Source: Gilliamella apis (GTDB taxonomy: Bacteria; Pseudomonadota; Gammaproteobacteria; Enterobacterales; Orbaceae). From it: a stretch of 64,000 nucleotides of DNA. Below, one piece after another: positions 10,561 through 19,292 of the stretch; position 1 is the first letter of the stretch, and each line of letters opens with the position of its first letter. Location: contig NZ_NASD01000003.1 of assembly GCF_002142155.1 (NCBI RefSeq), positions 62,001 to 126,000 of the forward strand, read 5' to 3'. The translations under genes were made by a program, and so were the position numbers. A model generated the notes under the pieces. That model saw only the letters and a program-made list of their open reading frames with translations, was not told the DNA's origin and made no database searches.

Positions 10561-10637
10561 ACGCCCGTAGCTCAGTTGGTTAGAGCATCACCTTGACATG
10601 GTGGGGGTCAGTGGTTCGAGTCCACCCGGGCGTACCA
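10561..10637 (+). tRNA. tRNA-Val (GAC)
   Basis: 77-nt cloverleaf. The acceptor stem ACGCCCG pairs with CGGGCGT, the D-arm is GCTC...GAGC, the anticodon loop is TTGACAT (anticodon GAC), and the T-arm contains GGTTCGAGTCC. The CCA end is encoded. Closely similar to enterobacterial valV/valW. Confidence 0.97.
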
Positions 10638-10818
10638 ATTCAAAGTTTTATCCTTCAAGCCTCGAGAAAAATTTAATTCACCTTAAAAACTGTTGAGATA
10701 AAACCGGGATAACCCTATGTCAATAATTAGTTATTTTAATATCAAAATAACTAATTAATGCGAACAGCCTAAAATCACACTACACTCGTTTCACCTAAAA
10801 ATATTTTTTGTTAATTGA

Positions 10819-11019
10819 TCAAACAAAATTCTAACTTCTTGTCAAAAAATCATCGAATTTTTTGCTGATCTCGAAGAGGAAATTCCCCCATTAAATAGCC
10901 TTGATATAACAAAAAGATCTCATTTCGATAGTAGATTATATTCTTATCAAAAAGAGTTAACAAAAAACACGCAAAATGTTTTAAAAACTGAATGGGAGCG
11001 GGTTAAAAAAGGCATTTAA
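10819..11019 (+). pseudogene. C-terminal fragment of an unidentified gene next to tRNA-Val
   Basis: An open frame of about 66 codons with no start codon (it is closed by TGA at 10816) runs to TAA at 11017-11019. The last 50 residues look like genuine protein (EEEIPPLNSLDITKRSHF ... ending TEWERVKKGI), so this is probably the tail of a larger gene lost beside the tRNA. I do not recognise the family. The remainder of 10638-11099 shows nothing else. Confidence 0.35.
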
Positions 11020-11099
11020 TAAAATATTTATTTAGTAAAACTTTAAGGAGATTACTGCATCACTGATAAATTTTATTAGTTTGAATTTAAAAATAAAAT

Positions 11100-11171
11100 T
11101 GACCCCAGTAGGAATCGAACCTACAACTAGCCCTTAGGAGGGGCTTGTTATATCCATTTAACTATGAGGTC
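11100..11171 (-). tRNA. tRNA-Arg (CCT)
   Basis: On the minus strand GACCTCA pairs with TGGGGTC as acceptor stem, and the anticodon arm AGCCC-CTCCTAA-GGGCT gives anticodon CCT. The T-arm contains GGTTCGATTCC. It closely resembles argW. The 3' CCA is not encoded: discriminator A is followed by ATTTT, so the end must be added by nucleotidyltransferase. The tRNA starts about 130 bases upstream of mlaA and diverges from it. Confidence 0.93.
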
Positions 11172-11298
11172 ATCAAAGGCGTTTATTCTAATAAATTTAT
11201 CAATGCAATATCAATCAAATAATGAAAAATTTTCTATTTTAAGCAAACATGATACAATCCTTACATTCGACATTTTATCACTTGTATTCGGTAGCATT

Positions 11299-12057
11299 AT
11301 GAGAAAAAAAATTATAGGTATGATGTTCTCGGTTTTAGCGTTGACAGGTTGTGCGACCTATCAGCCTGAAACAAATAGTTATAGTGACCCGTTATCGGGT
11401 TTTAATAAAACCATGTTTAATGTTAACTACTATGCGCTTGACCCTTATATTTTGCGCCCTGCTGCCGTAGTGTGGAAAGATTATGTACCAACACCAGTTC
11501 GTAAAGGGGTAGTTAATTTTTCATCTAACCTTTCTGAACCAGCATCAATGGTAAATAGTGCTTTACAAGGTGAAGGGCATGAAGCCGGTAAACATTTAGC
11601 AAGATTCTTTATTAATACCGTTTTTGGTGTTGCCGGTTTATTTGATGTTGCAAGTGTAGCAGATCCTCAATTACAAAAAGGTCCTAAACGTGGTTTTGGT
11701 GATACATTAGGTCATTATGATGTTCCTTATGGCCCTTATGTTGTGTTACCTTTCTATGGTTCGGCAACACTTCGTCAAGAAGGTGGTGATCTGATTGATA
11801 CTTTATATCCACCACTTGTTTGGATCGATTGGCAATGGGCACTCGTTCGCGGTGTATTTGATGGCATTGAAGCTCGAGCTGTGGCCATTGAGTATGAAGA
11901 TTTAATTAAAAATAGTGATGATCCATACAACTTTATGCGTAATGCTTACTTCCAGCGCAATGACTTTAATGCTTCTGGCGGTAAAGTTGATGAGCAAAAA
12001 GAACAACAACGCCAACAAAGCATTAACGGCATTCTTGATGAAATTGATGCCCAATAA
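11299..12057 (+). CDS. mlaA: Outer-membrane lipid asymmetry lipoprotein MlaA (VacJ)
   Basis: Outer-membrane lipoprotein that removes misplaced phospholipids from the outer leaflet and hands them to MlaC. The start at 11299 gives a lipoprotein signal peptide with lipobox LTGC (Cys about residue 20) and a 252-aa product, E. coli-like in length. An in-frame extension upstream runs into the tRNA and is rejected. Core motifs: DPLSGFNKTMFNVN, PTPVRKGVVNFSSNLSEP, ARFFINTVFGVAGLFDVA. A terminator follows at 12080. The other Mla genes are not in view. Confidence 0.94.
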   Translation: MRKKIIGMMFSVLALTGCATYQPETNSYSDPLSGFNKTMFNVNYYALDPYILRPAAVVWKDYVPTPVRKGVVNFSSNLSEPASMVNSALQGEGHEAGKHLARFFINTVFGVAGLFDVASVADPQLQKGPKRGFGDTLGHYDVPYGPYVVLPFYGSATLRQEGGDLIDTLYPPLVWIDWQWALVRGVFDGIEARAVAIEYEDLIKNSDDPYNFMRNAYFQRNDFNASGGKVDEQKEQQRQQSINGILDEIDAQ

Positions 12058-12079
12058 ATTTTACTATTTATAATTAATT

Positions 12080-12104
12080 AACGCCGATTTATTCGGCGTT
12101 TTTT
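12080..12104 (+). terminator. Intrinsic terminator of mlaA
   Basis: An 8-bp stem AACGCCGA / TCGGCGTT with loop TTTAT and a following T run, 22 bases after the mlaA stop. It abuts the stop codon of the convergent DUF4130 gene and may serve both strands. Confidence 0.85.
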
Positions 12105-12900
12105 ATTTGCCTTGCATTTCGGGTAAATGGTGCCAAAACCGTCTAGGCATATTTTGCCTTTGTAATTTTGGATTGATTCGTTCTTTAATGGTCAAGGCAT
12201 GACAATAACGATTCCACATAGTTTGAAATAATTTTTCATCATCAGTTAGATAATCTTGGTTAATTTGCTTATTAATGATCAGAGGATCGTTATCGTTCAA
12301 GCAGATTTGCTCAATCTTATCTAAATCATAAAAATAACCATATTGGCGTTTTTCATCATAAATTGCCCATTTTTGATCGGCATAACGATCTTTAAAAAAT
12401 CGAGTGGTTAACGGTAAAGCGTTATATATAGGCTCTATAACCGCAAAGTAAATTTTGTCATTATTATCACAACTGTTGGCTGGATTTTGAATGCTATTAA
12501 AGCGAACAAATTGCTGAATATGATGTTTTTCTTTATTTACCTTTTTAGCTATATCATAAACAGCTAACACATCCGCATCAGCAAAATCAGTTTCAATCGA
12601 ATTGGTTGACTTAAATACTTTACAAATATAGCGAAAAATAATTAAATCACTTTCAGGTAATTCTGATAGCCATGTAAACAAGAGTTGATTTAGTGCAATC
12701 TGCGATAATTTTTTTTGCAGTGCAGTATAAACACGCTCATATTTACTGTTGCGATATTCGACTTGATGAAAATCGGTAACCAAAAGTGGCATATCCTCAC
12801 CTTCAACTAATAGACATTCAGGCATTTTTTTTAGTTTAAATGCATCAAATACCGCACACATTAGTCCTTCGAAAGATTTATCATAATAAAACGCCAGCAT
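12103..12900 (-). CDS. DUF4130-type DNA-metabolism protein, partner of the radical SAM enzyme
   Basis: 265-aa cytoplasmic protein of the family found next to a putative DNA modification/repair radical SAM protein (in some species fused to a uracil-DNA glycosylase). The N-terminus starts LAFYYDKSFEGLMCAVFDAF. The C-terminal part contains DKWAIYDEKRQYGYFYD-like and LTDDEKLFQTMWNRYCHALTI segments. It starts three bases after the stop of the radical SAM gene, so the two are translated together. Catalytic residues are not established. Confidence 0.85.
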   Translation of the reverse strand: MLAFYYDKSFEGLMCAVFDAFKLKKMPECLLVEGEDMPLLVTDFHQVEYRNSKYERVYTALQKKLSQIALNQLLFTWLSELPESDLIIFRYICKVFKSTNSIETDFADADVLAVYDIAKKVNKEKHHIQQFVRFNSIQNPANSCDNNDKIYFAVIEPIYNALPLTTRFFKDRYADQKWAIYDEKRQYGYFYDLDKIEQICLNDNDPLIINKQINQDYLTDDEKLFQTMWNRYCHALTIKERINPKLQRQNMPRRFWHHLPEMQGK

Positions 12901-12903
12901 AAA

Positions 12904-14178
12904 TTACCATCCCATAACCAGTTGTTGTGGAATAGATTGTTGTTTTACTTCAAGCCGAGGCGTATCTTGTAAACTTAGGCGTATATATTCAGCAGACGAA
13001 TCCAGTACTTTAAATGTATTCATTTCATGACAAATAATAAAAAACTGCGCTCGTTTTAGCACCACACCAATACGTTTGAGCGCCTCTTTATTTAGTTTGC
13101 GATGTCGCCTTGCCATAACAATTAATTTTGCTGATTTAACGCCAATACCTGGCACGCGTAAGATTTTTTGGTAACTCTCCCGATTGATATCAACCGGAAA
13201 AAATTGCGGATTACGAATTGCCCAAGATAATTTGGGATCAACAGTCAAATCAAGATCTGGATGTTCATCATTTACAATTTCATCGACACTAAAATCATAA
13301 AAACGAAGTAACCAATCTGCCTGATATAAACGATTTTCTCTTACTCTTGGTACTTCTTGCAAAACCGGTAATCGCTTATCATAACTATTTACTGGAATAA
13401 ATCCCGAATAGTAAACCCGTTTCATACTTGGTCGCTTATATAGCTTGGCGGTGAGCTGTAAAATTTGATTATCGGTTTCATCTGTCGCACCAATAATCAC
13501 CTGAGTACTTTGCCCTGCCGGAACAAATTTTGGTGTTGATTTGATTTTTTTACGATCTTCAATATTTTCTAGCAAATTTTGCTGGATATGTCGCATTGGT
13601 TGATAAATGGTTTGATGATCTTTATCTGGCGCCAATAATTTTAAATTACGCTCGGTAGGGATCTCTAAATTGACACTCATTCGATCAACGAGTAAACCTG
13701 CTTCACGAATTAATTCATTGCTGGCACCTGGAATCGCCTTCATATGAATATAACCATTAAAGTTATATTCTTGCCGTAATATTTTGACCACACGAATCAT
13801 TTTTTCCATCGTATGATCAGCACTACGGACAATACCCGAACTTAAAAACAGCCCTTCAATATAATTGCGACGATAAAATTCAATCGTCAGTTCCGCTAAC
13901 TCTTTCGGCGTAAATCCTGCACGAGGAATATCATTACTCTGGCGATTGATACAATAAGCACAGTCAAACATGCAATAATTAGTTAACATGATTTTTAACA
14001 GCGAAACGCATCGACCATCAGCAGTAAATGAATGGCAAATACCACAGCGAGAAGCACTACCAATACCTTTACTTTTATTACTGCGTGAAGTACCACTTGA
14101 AGCACATGAAACATCATATTTTGCAGATTCGGCTAAAATCTCAAGCTTTGAGATCATTTTCTCTTGAATCATAATCAT
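12904..14178 (-). CDS. Putative DNA modification/repair radical SAM protein
   Basis: Radical SAM enzyme with the 4Fe-4S motif CMFDCAYC (CxxxCxxC) near residue 70. Additional cysteines lie upstream at CGICHSF. The barrel includes LFLSSGIVRS and the C-terminal half has a helix-hairpin-helix element LRVPGIGVKSAKLIVMARR, which suggests nucleic-acid binding. Length about 424 aa. ATG at 14178 or 14172 are possible starts, and a TTG at 14184 is less likely. It forms an operon with the DUF4130 gene. The reaction is unknown. Confidence 0.88.
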   Translation of the reverse strand: MIMIQEKMISKLEILAESAKYDVSCASSGTSRSNKSKGIGSASRCGICHSFTADGRCVSLLKIMLTNYCMFDCAYCINRQSNDIPRAGFTPKELAELTIEFYRRNYIEGLFLSSGIVRSADHTMEKMIRVVKILRQEYNFNGYIHMKAIPGASNELIREAGLLVDRMSVNLEIPTERNLKLLAPDKDHQTIYQPMRHIQQNLLENIEDRKKIKSTPKFVPAGQSTQVIIGATDETDNQILQLTAKLYKRPSMKRVYYSGFIPVNSYDKRLPVLQEVPRVRENRLYQADWLLRFYDFSVDEIVNDEHPDLDLTVDPKLSWAIRNPQFFPVDINRESYQKILRVPGIGVKSAKLIVMARRHRKLNKEALKRIGVVLKRAQFFIICHEMNTFKVLDSSAEYIRLSLQDTPRLEVKQQSIPQQLVMGW

Positions 14179-14402
14179 CACCAATAACTGTATATATTTA
14201 CAGTATTATAGTGATTTTATTGGTATAAGCAAGTTAATAATCAGATCGAATTTAAAAAATATTTGTTCAATAAACTCGCGATTAAGACTGATTTAATCAA
14301 GATATTATTAATAGAATGTAAATATAATCATATTAATTGATTTATTGACCTGTCATGCCAATTTTATTTATTAACTTAACAAATAAAATCAATCTGGGGG
14401 TA

Positions 14403-14431
14403 TTGTTCAGCTTACAAGTGTACGCTATAAT
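14403..14431 (+). promoter_or_regulatory. fabB promoter with FabR-like operator
   Basis: TTGTTC (14403-14408), 17-base spacer, then TATAAT (14426-14431). The spacer is filled by AGCTTACAAGTGTACGCT (14409-14426), an imperfect 9+9 palindrome close to the known FabR operator of enterobacterial fabA/fabB. FabR binding here would block RNA polymerase and couple fabB to unsaturated fatty-acid supply. The rest of 14179-14480 is AT-rich with no other signal seen. Confidence 0.75.
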
Positions 14432-14480
14432 CAGACCAATTTTTCATATGAAGCCAGTTAACTTAGGAGTAGAGCATTAG

Positions 14481-15692
14481 ATGAAACGTGTAGTAATTAC
14501 AGGATTAGGTATTCTTTCAAGCATTGGGAATAATACCAAAGAAGTTTTAGAATCGTTAAGAGTAGGCCGAAGTGGTATTACTTTTTCGCAAGAAATGAAA
14601 GATAGCGGAATGCGTAGTCATGTTTGTGGTAATGTCAAATTAGATACAACTGGATTAATCGATCGAAAAGTTGTCCGTTTTATGAACGATGCGTCTATTT
14701 ATGGATATCTTGCGCTACAACAAGCAATCGAAGATGCAAAATTAACCCCAGAGCAAGTATCTAATCCACGCACAGGTCTTATCGCTGGTTATGGTGGCTC
14801 AACCAAAACTCAATATAATGTTGTTGCCGGCATGAAAGAAAAAGGTTTAAGAGGTGTTGGCCCTTATGCAGTAACAAAATCGATGTCATCGGCAATTTCT
14901 GCATGTTTAGCGACACCATTTAAAATTAAAGGTGTTAGCTACTCAATGACTTCAGCATGTGCAACATCAGTACACTGCATTGGTCATGCAGCTGAACTTA
15001 TTCAACTTGGTAAACAAGATGTCGTGTTTGCTGGTGGTGGTGAAGAACTATGTTGGGAAATGTCATGCGAATTTGATGCTATGGGAGCCTTATCAACTAA
15101 ATATAACGACACACCAGAAAAAGCATCTCGTGCCTATGATAAAAACCGTGATGGTTTTGTAATCGCAGGCGGTGCCGGAATGGTAGTAGTTGAAGAACTT
15201 GAACATGCTCTTGCCCGTGGTGCACATATCTATGGTGAACTTGTTGGTTATGGGGCAACATCAGATGGTTATGACATGGTTGCACCATCTGGTGAAGGGG
15301 CAATGCGCTGTATGCAACTTGCTATTCAAGATCTTGATGGACCAGTTGATTATATCAATACTCATGGTACCTCAACGCCAGTTGGTGATGTCAAAGAGTT
15401 ATGGGCAATCAAACAAGTATTTGGTGATAATATCCCGGCTATCTCTTCAACTAAATCCATGACTGGTCACTCATTAAGTGCCACCGGTGCACAAGAATTG
15501 ATTTATTCACTACTTATGCTTGAACACGGCTTTATTACACCAAGTATCAATATTGACGAACTTGCAGATGAAGCAGTAGGCATGAATATTATTACCGAGC
15601 CAACCGAACGTGAATTAACCACAGTAATGTCTAATAGCTTTGGTTTCGGCGGTACTAATGCATCAATTGTCATGAAAAAATACCAAGGATAA
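14481..15692 (+). CDS. fabB: Beta-ketoacyl-ACP synthase I
   Basis: Condensing enzyme of fatty-acid elongation, needed for unsaturated fatty acids, 403 aa. The Cys-His-His triad is visible: SACATSVHC (nucleophile about 162), NTHGTSTP (about 297) and [13 protein letters not shown] (about 332). The C-terminal motif [12 protein letters not shown] is intact. SD AGGAG precedes the ATG by 11 bases. Single gene with its own promoter and terminator. Confidence 0.96.
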   Translation: MKRVVITGLGILSSIGNNTKEVLESLRVGRSGITFSQEMKDSGMRSHVCGNVKLDTTGLIDRKVVRFMNDASIYGYLALQQAIEDAKLTPEQVSNPRTGLIAGYGGSTKTQYNVVAGMKEKGLRGVGPYAVTKSMSSAISACLATPFKIKGVSYSMTSACATSVHCIGHAAELIQLGKQDVVFAGGGEELCWEMSCEFDAMGALSTKYNDTPEKASRAYDKNRDGFVIAGGAGMVVVEELEHALARGAHIYGELVGYGATSDGYDMVAPSGEGAMRCMQLAIQDLDGPVDYINTHGTSTPVGDVKELWAIKQVFGDNIPAISSTKSMTGHSLSATGAQELIYSLLMLEHGFITPSINIDELADEAVGMNIITEPTERELTTVMSNSFGFGGTNASIVMKKYQG

Positions 15693-15740
15693 TTGTAAAA
15701 TTATCTAACCAATAATAAAAAACCGTTCCTTGAAGTGACC

Positions 15741-15777
15741 CCCAATAGTTGGACAACCAATTACTGGGTTTTTTTTT
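15741..15777 (+). terminator. Terminator of fabB, overlapping an IS-end-like sequence
   Basis: A 12-bp stem with one mismatch (CCCAATAGTTGG / CCAATTACTGGG), loop ACAA, then nine T. The sequence just before and inside it (TGAAGTGACCCCCAATAGTT) resembles the terminal inverted repeat of IS3-family elements, so the terminator may descend from an IS remnant. Confidence 0.8.
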
Positions 15778-15853
15778 ATTTAACAAAGCTATAACTAATT
15801 TGGATTTTTAGCTTTTTGAAAAATTTTTCCTAATCTTTTTAGAAATAATTAAT

Positions 15854-16181
15854 ATTTCAATCTACCTACACGGTAGTGAACTTTAAAACAGCCATTAATT
15901 CAATTAGTGAAATTTTCTAAACTACCTACACGGCAGTAAACTGTTATTAAATTGTGCGCCGATGCGCTCAAGTTTTCTAAACTACCTACACGGCAGTAAA
16001 CAATTAATGGCATTTTCCCAACCTTTATATGTTTTTCTAAACTACCTACACGGCAGTAAACGATTGCTGGCACAAATAGAATCGCAAATGATATTTCTAA
16101 ACTACCTACACGGCAGTAAACATAAAGATGACGGCGATTTTCTAAATGCTATCTTTCTAAACTACCTACACGGCAGTAAAC
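15854..16181 (-). CRISPR. Type I-F CRISPR array, 5 intact repeats plus 1 degenerate, no cas genes
   Basis: Period exactly 60 bp: 28-bp repeats begin at 15914, 15974, 16034, 16094 and 16154 (identical), plus a degenerate one at 15854 with about six mismatches. The five spacers are 32 bp (15882, 15942, 16002, 16062, 16122). On the minus strand the repeat begins GTTTACTGCCGTGTAGGTAG and ends TTTAGAAA, matching the I-F consensus. The degenerate repeat marks the leader-distal end, so the AT-rich leader lies at 16182-16340 and transcription runs leftwards. No cas gene lies in the window. Confidence 0.95.
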
Positions 16182-16340
16182 TAGAACCCGATATACTATA
16201 AATGTTGTTGGCAAAAAGGCAAAGTCCATTTTTACCAATAAAAACCTTTTTTTTGAGCCATTTTTCAAGGTGTTGATTTTTTAATTATTTTATTTTAAGT
16301 TAAAAAAAAGGGTTAGCAATAAGTAGGTATTATAAGTTTC

Positions 16341-17410
16341 AAAAACCCCGTTCCTCAAATTTTTTTGGTTCTTTATTTTTTGGATTGTTTGAGTTTCGGA
16401 CGTTTTCGGTTTTGTGGTTATTTCTATACGGTGATTACGTCCGAGTTAAGAGGGTTGCCGCCAACCCTCTTTACAATCTCCCGCGGCGACCACGCAAGTG
16501 GTCACGATGTGACTGCCTTCCGCCTTCGTTCGGTCTTAACGCACCGGCTGTGATTTGTTCCTGACAAAACACAGCCTTGGCAAACATCCCTGTTTGCCAT
16601 GCTAACCTCTCTCAGTTGTCAGCACATTGCGAATGTCGCTAAATTAAATACACCAAACTTATTTGCCAAAATAAACTCTTATGTTTATAGCGAGCTAATT
16701 TTAGTTTTAAAACCAATTTCGGGGAAACTTGGACGGGATTTTAGGCTTTAAAAACCCCGTTCCTCAAAATTTTTAGTTCTTTATTTTTTAGTTGTTTGAG
16801 TTTCGGACGTTTTGTTGTTTTGTGGTTGTTTCTATACGGCGATTACGTCCGAGTTAAGAGGGTTGCCGCCAACCCTCTTTACAATCTCCCGCGGCGACCA
16901 CGCAAGTGGTCACGATGTGACTGCCTTCCGCCTTCGTTCGCTCTTAACGCTCCTTGCCAAACATCCCTGTTTGTCATGCTAACCTCACTCAGTTGTCAGC
17001 ACATTGCGAATGTCGCTAAATTAAATACACCAAACTTATTTGCCAAAATAAACGTTTATGTTTATAGCGAGCTAATTTTAGTTTTAAAACCAATTTCGGA
17101 GAAACTTTAGGGGATTTTTAGAGCTTAAAAACCCCGTTCCTCAAAATTTTTTAGTTGTTTTAGTTTCGGACGTTTTGTTGTTTTGTGGTTATTTCTATGC
17201 GGTGAATACGTCCGAGTTAAGAGGGTTGGCGCCAACCCTCTTTACAATCTCCCGCGGCGACCACGCAAGTGGTCACGATGTGACTGCCTTCCGCCTTCGT
17301 TCGCTCTTAACGCACCGGCTGTGATTTGTTCCTGACAAAACACAGCCTTGGCAAACATCCCTGTTTGCCATGCTAACCTCACTCAGTTGTCAGCACGTTG
17401 CCAATGTCGC
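16341..17410 (+). repeat. Three tandem copies of the multi-hairpin module (16341, 16750, 17127)
   Basis: Each copy begins AAAAACCCC[G/T]TTCCTC and ends near AATGTCGC, followed by an AT-rich tail (TAAATTAAATACACC...) up to the next copy. Periods are 409 and 377 bp. Within a copy, five inverted repeats follow one another: TCGGACGT/ACGTCCGA, AAGAGGGTTG/CAACCCTCTT, GACCAC/GTGGTC, GGCTGTG/CACAGCC and GGCAAACA/TGTTTGCC. The second copy lacks the GGCTGTG hairpin. Much more GC-rich than flanking DNA. The third copy leads directly into the 3' flank of C1. Apparent open frames inside vary in frame between copies and are not genes. Confidence 0.9.
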
Positions 17411-17489
17411 GCCACAAAATCGCTTTTTATCGCCCTAACGTTATTTTTCTTATCCTCAGCTTTAATACCTAAGAACTAAGAAATAATAG

Positions 17490-18872
17490 CTAAGGATAGA
17501 CACAGACTCCGCTAAATGCTGAGTAGACGTAAACACTCTTATATAGATCACCATCCCCAAAAAAAACTAGAAAAAAAAGACCACCCGTGACTCTATCTTG
17601 CGTCCAGTAGGTCTGCGTGTAGTAGTCGCCGTTTGAGTAGCGTATGCGGAAGTTGGCATTAGCGTAATAGAACATCCGCCCCCATTCCGAGACAAATCCT
17701 GCACCAATGTGACGACGGACATAATTACCAGGTGACGAAGGCGTTGCACTTAGGCAGCCAGAATCTCCACCAAATATCTGACAAGACGCATTAGTTAAAT
17801 CCTTGACCTTAGGAAGACGATATCCTCCAATCTTATTACACCAAGACGATACACTTTCATTAGTATAAAATTTAGTTCCACGATTGACAAACCACTGCTT
17901 TAACTCAAATCCATATTTGACCACCGCATTACCACTGCTATCACGACCGACTAACTCAAATACCTGAGGTAAAGATATTCTGGCGATTTGACCTGGATTT
18001 TCTGATTGCCATTGCGATTCTGTAGCAACAGGACCAGTTAGGGTGACTCGAACGCTGGTACTTGTTGAATCGGTCATCGTTGCAGTAATACCACCATGAG
18101 AAACCGGAGCCCAAGATAAGGCTTGACTAACACCACCAATATCTAAATCAAAATACAAATTATGAGCACCAGTAGTCGGGAAGTTTAAACCATAAGACGA
18201 TGGCGTAAATGATTGTGGTAGAAAACCCTTAGCAAGGACCCAAACGTCAGTAGAAGAATATTCCCATACTGCTAGGTCAGGTCTTGCAAAACAAATCACT
18301 GGCGCTGCCTTAGGATTAATATAATAAGTGGCATTACCTTCCGTAAAACGACTTTCATTAGGTACCCCATAACGTGTTTTTAATGTACCTTCACTATTTG
18401 ATAAGGTTAATTTATATGGCGCTTTACAAATTGTCAGTACTTCACTACGGTTAACAGAATTATTGTCGTTATCAACAATAGTTAATTTTAAACTACCGGT
18501 AGCGGTGATACCATCAATCCCCTGACCATCGCCATCATCATCTCCCCAATAATTATACGGTGTGCCAATAAGTGAACTTAATGCAATAGAATCAGTATCC
18601 GTTGGTACTAACATACCAATATCATTAAAACTCTGACCATCAACAGGTAAAATGATAGGATTGTCTCTTGAATTAGTGGTTGTGGGAGTAAATGTTCTAC
18701 CATCAGAAAGGGATATCCTGAGTAGCGCTTCGGTATTGGTTACCCGGGTACGACCTCCATCAAAGGTTAAATAAGGGGCTGAGCCATAAATAATATTGGT
18801 CGTTGTAGTGGTTAATGCATAATTAGCAAAAGAGATAGATTGTAAAACAACCATAGTTAATACCAAAACCAT
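17490..18872 (-). CDS. C1: secreted adhesin-like protein, cassette family member
   Basis: Body of 460 aa from the first in-frame ATG, with a hydrophobic export signal (VLVLTMVVLQSISFANYA). Conserved scaffold: SAPYLTFDGGRTRVTNTEAL, NYWGDDDGDGQG, YGVPNESRFTEGNATYYINP, NFPTTGAHNLYFD, LVGRDSSGNAVVKYGFELKQW. The C-terminal third is hypervariable but keeps WC, YRLPKVKDLTNASC, HIGAGFVSEW, YW and a final VCVYP. This layout resembles DUF823-type adhesion domains and a C-type-lectin-like fold; that is inference. The body ATG has no ribosome site, and the frame stays open upstream to the 7-bp repeats at 19021. Confidence 0.85.
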   Translation of the reverse strand: MVLVLTMVVLQSISFANYALTTTTTNIIYGSAPYLTFDGGRTRVTNTEALLRISLSDGRTFTPTTTNSRDNPIILPVDGQSFNDIGMLVPTDTDSIALSSLIGTPYNYWGDDDGDGQGIDGITATGSLKLTIVDNDNNSVNRSEVLTICKAPYKLTLSNSEGTLKTRYGVPNESRFTEGNATYYINPKAAPVICFARPDLAVWEYSSTDVWVLAKGFLPQSFTPSSYGLNFPTTGAHNLYFDLDIGGVSQALSWAPVSHGGITATMTDSTSTSVRVTLTGPVATESQWQSENPGQIARISLPQVFELVGRDSSGNAVVKYGFELKQWFVNRGTKFYTNESVSSWCNKIGGYRLPKVKDLTNASCQIFGGDSGCLSATPSSPGNYVRRHIGAGFVSEWGRMFYYANANFRIRYSNGDYYTQTYWTQDRVTGGLFFLVFFGDGDLYKSVYVYSAFSGVCVYP

Positions 18873-19020
18873 CGGCCGAGATAAACAGGCGAAACCAAGA
18901 AATTTTGAAAAATTTTGCCGGAATTGCGGAAATTTTGGAAATTGCTGAAATAATAAACTGCGGTTAAATAATAAACGGTGTGAGCTTAACTTTAGAAAGG
19001 TGAAATTATAGGTTGGGCAG

Positions 19021-19181
19021 GTTGTGTGTTGTGTGTTGTGTGTTGAAAATTATAATCCATATCAGATATCCTTGTCAATCCAATTTTATGATTTATTTAA
19101 AATTTTAAGCCTAACGGCATAAAATTTATCCATTCGTATAAATATGCTATAAAAGTATAGTGATTGCAAAAAACCATGCAA
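19021..19181 (-). promoter_or_regulatory. C1 upstream switch region: promoter, SD-ATG and heptanucleotide repeats
   Basis: On the minus strand: TTGCAT (19181-19176), 16-bp spacer, TATACT (19159-19154); then SD AAGGA eight bases before an ATG at 19060; then the 7-bp repeat (GTTGTGT on the plus strand) three and a half times at 19021-19045. The ATG is 188 bases from the body ATG at 18872 (2 mod 3), so it currently runs into a stop after 22 codons. One more repeat unit would fuse it to the C1 frame. Confidence 0.7.
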
Positions 19182-19292
19182 CTTTTTTTGACGGTTTTAT
19201 TGTTAACTTTTGTAAAGATTAATGTAATATTACGTTTTAATTACGCCCTTAAAACCTATTTCGAAGAAACTTTAGGGGGATTTTTAGGCTTT

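Noticed and set aside
11164-11298. N-terminal extension of mlaA
   Set aside because: It starts inside the tRNA-Arg gene and precedes a normal lipoprotein signal peptide that begins at 11299.
15962-16201. Repetitive open frame FLNYLHGSK across the CRISPR array
   Set aside because: It is simply the CRISPR repeat read in one frame; the 60-bp period keeps the frame.
16796-17110. Conserved-looking open frames inside the modules (for example GDYVRVKRVAANPLYN)
   Set aside because: Frame and stop differ between copies because of single T insertions or deletions in the GTTT runs, and no ribosome site precedes them. The sequence is kept for its inverted repeats rather than as protein.
19049-19078. 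Perfect TTGACA-N18-TATAAT on the minus strand upstream of C1 (and equivalents for C2-C6, N17 in C3)
   Set aside because: It overlaps exactly the SD (AAGGA) and ATG of the switch region. A second promoter with constant 16-bp spacing lies about 100 bases further upstream in all six and leaves the SD-ATG inside the message, so I prefer that one. Start-site mapping would decide; if this one is used, the ATG is not transcribed.
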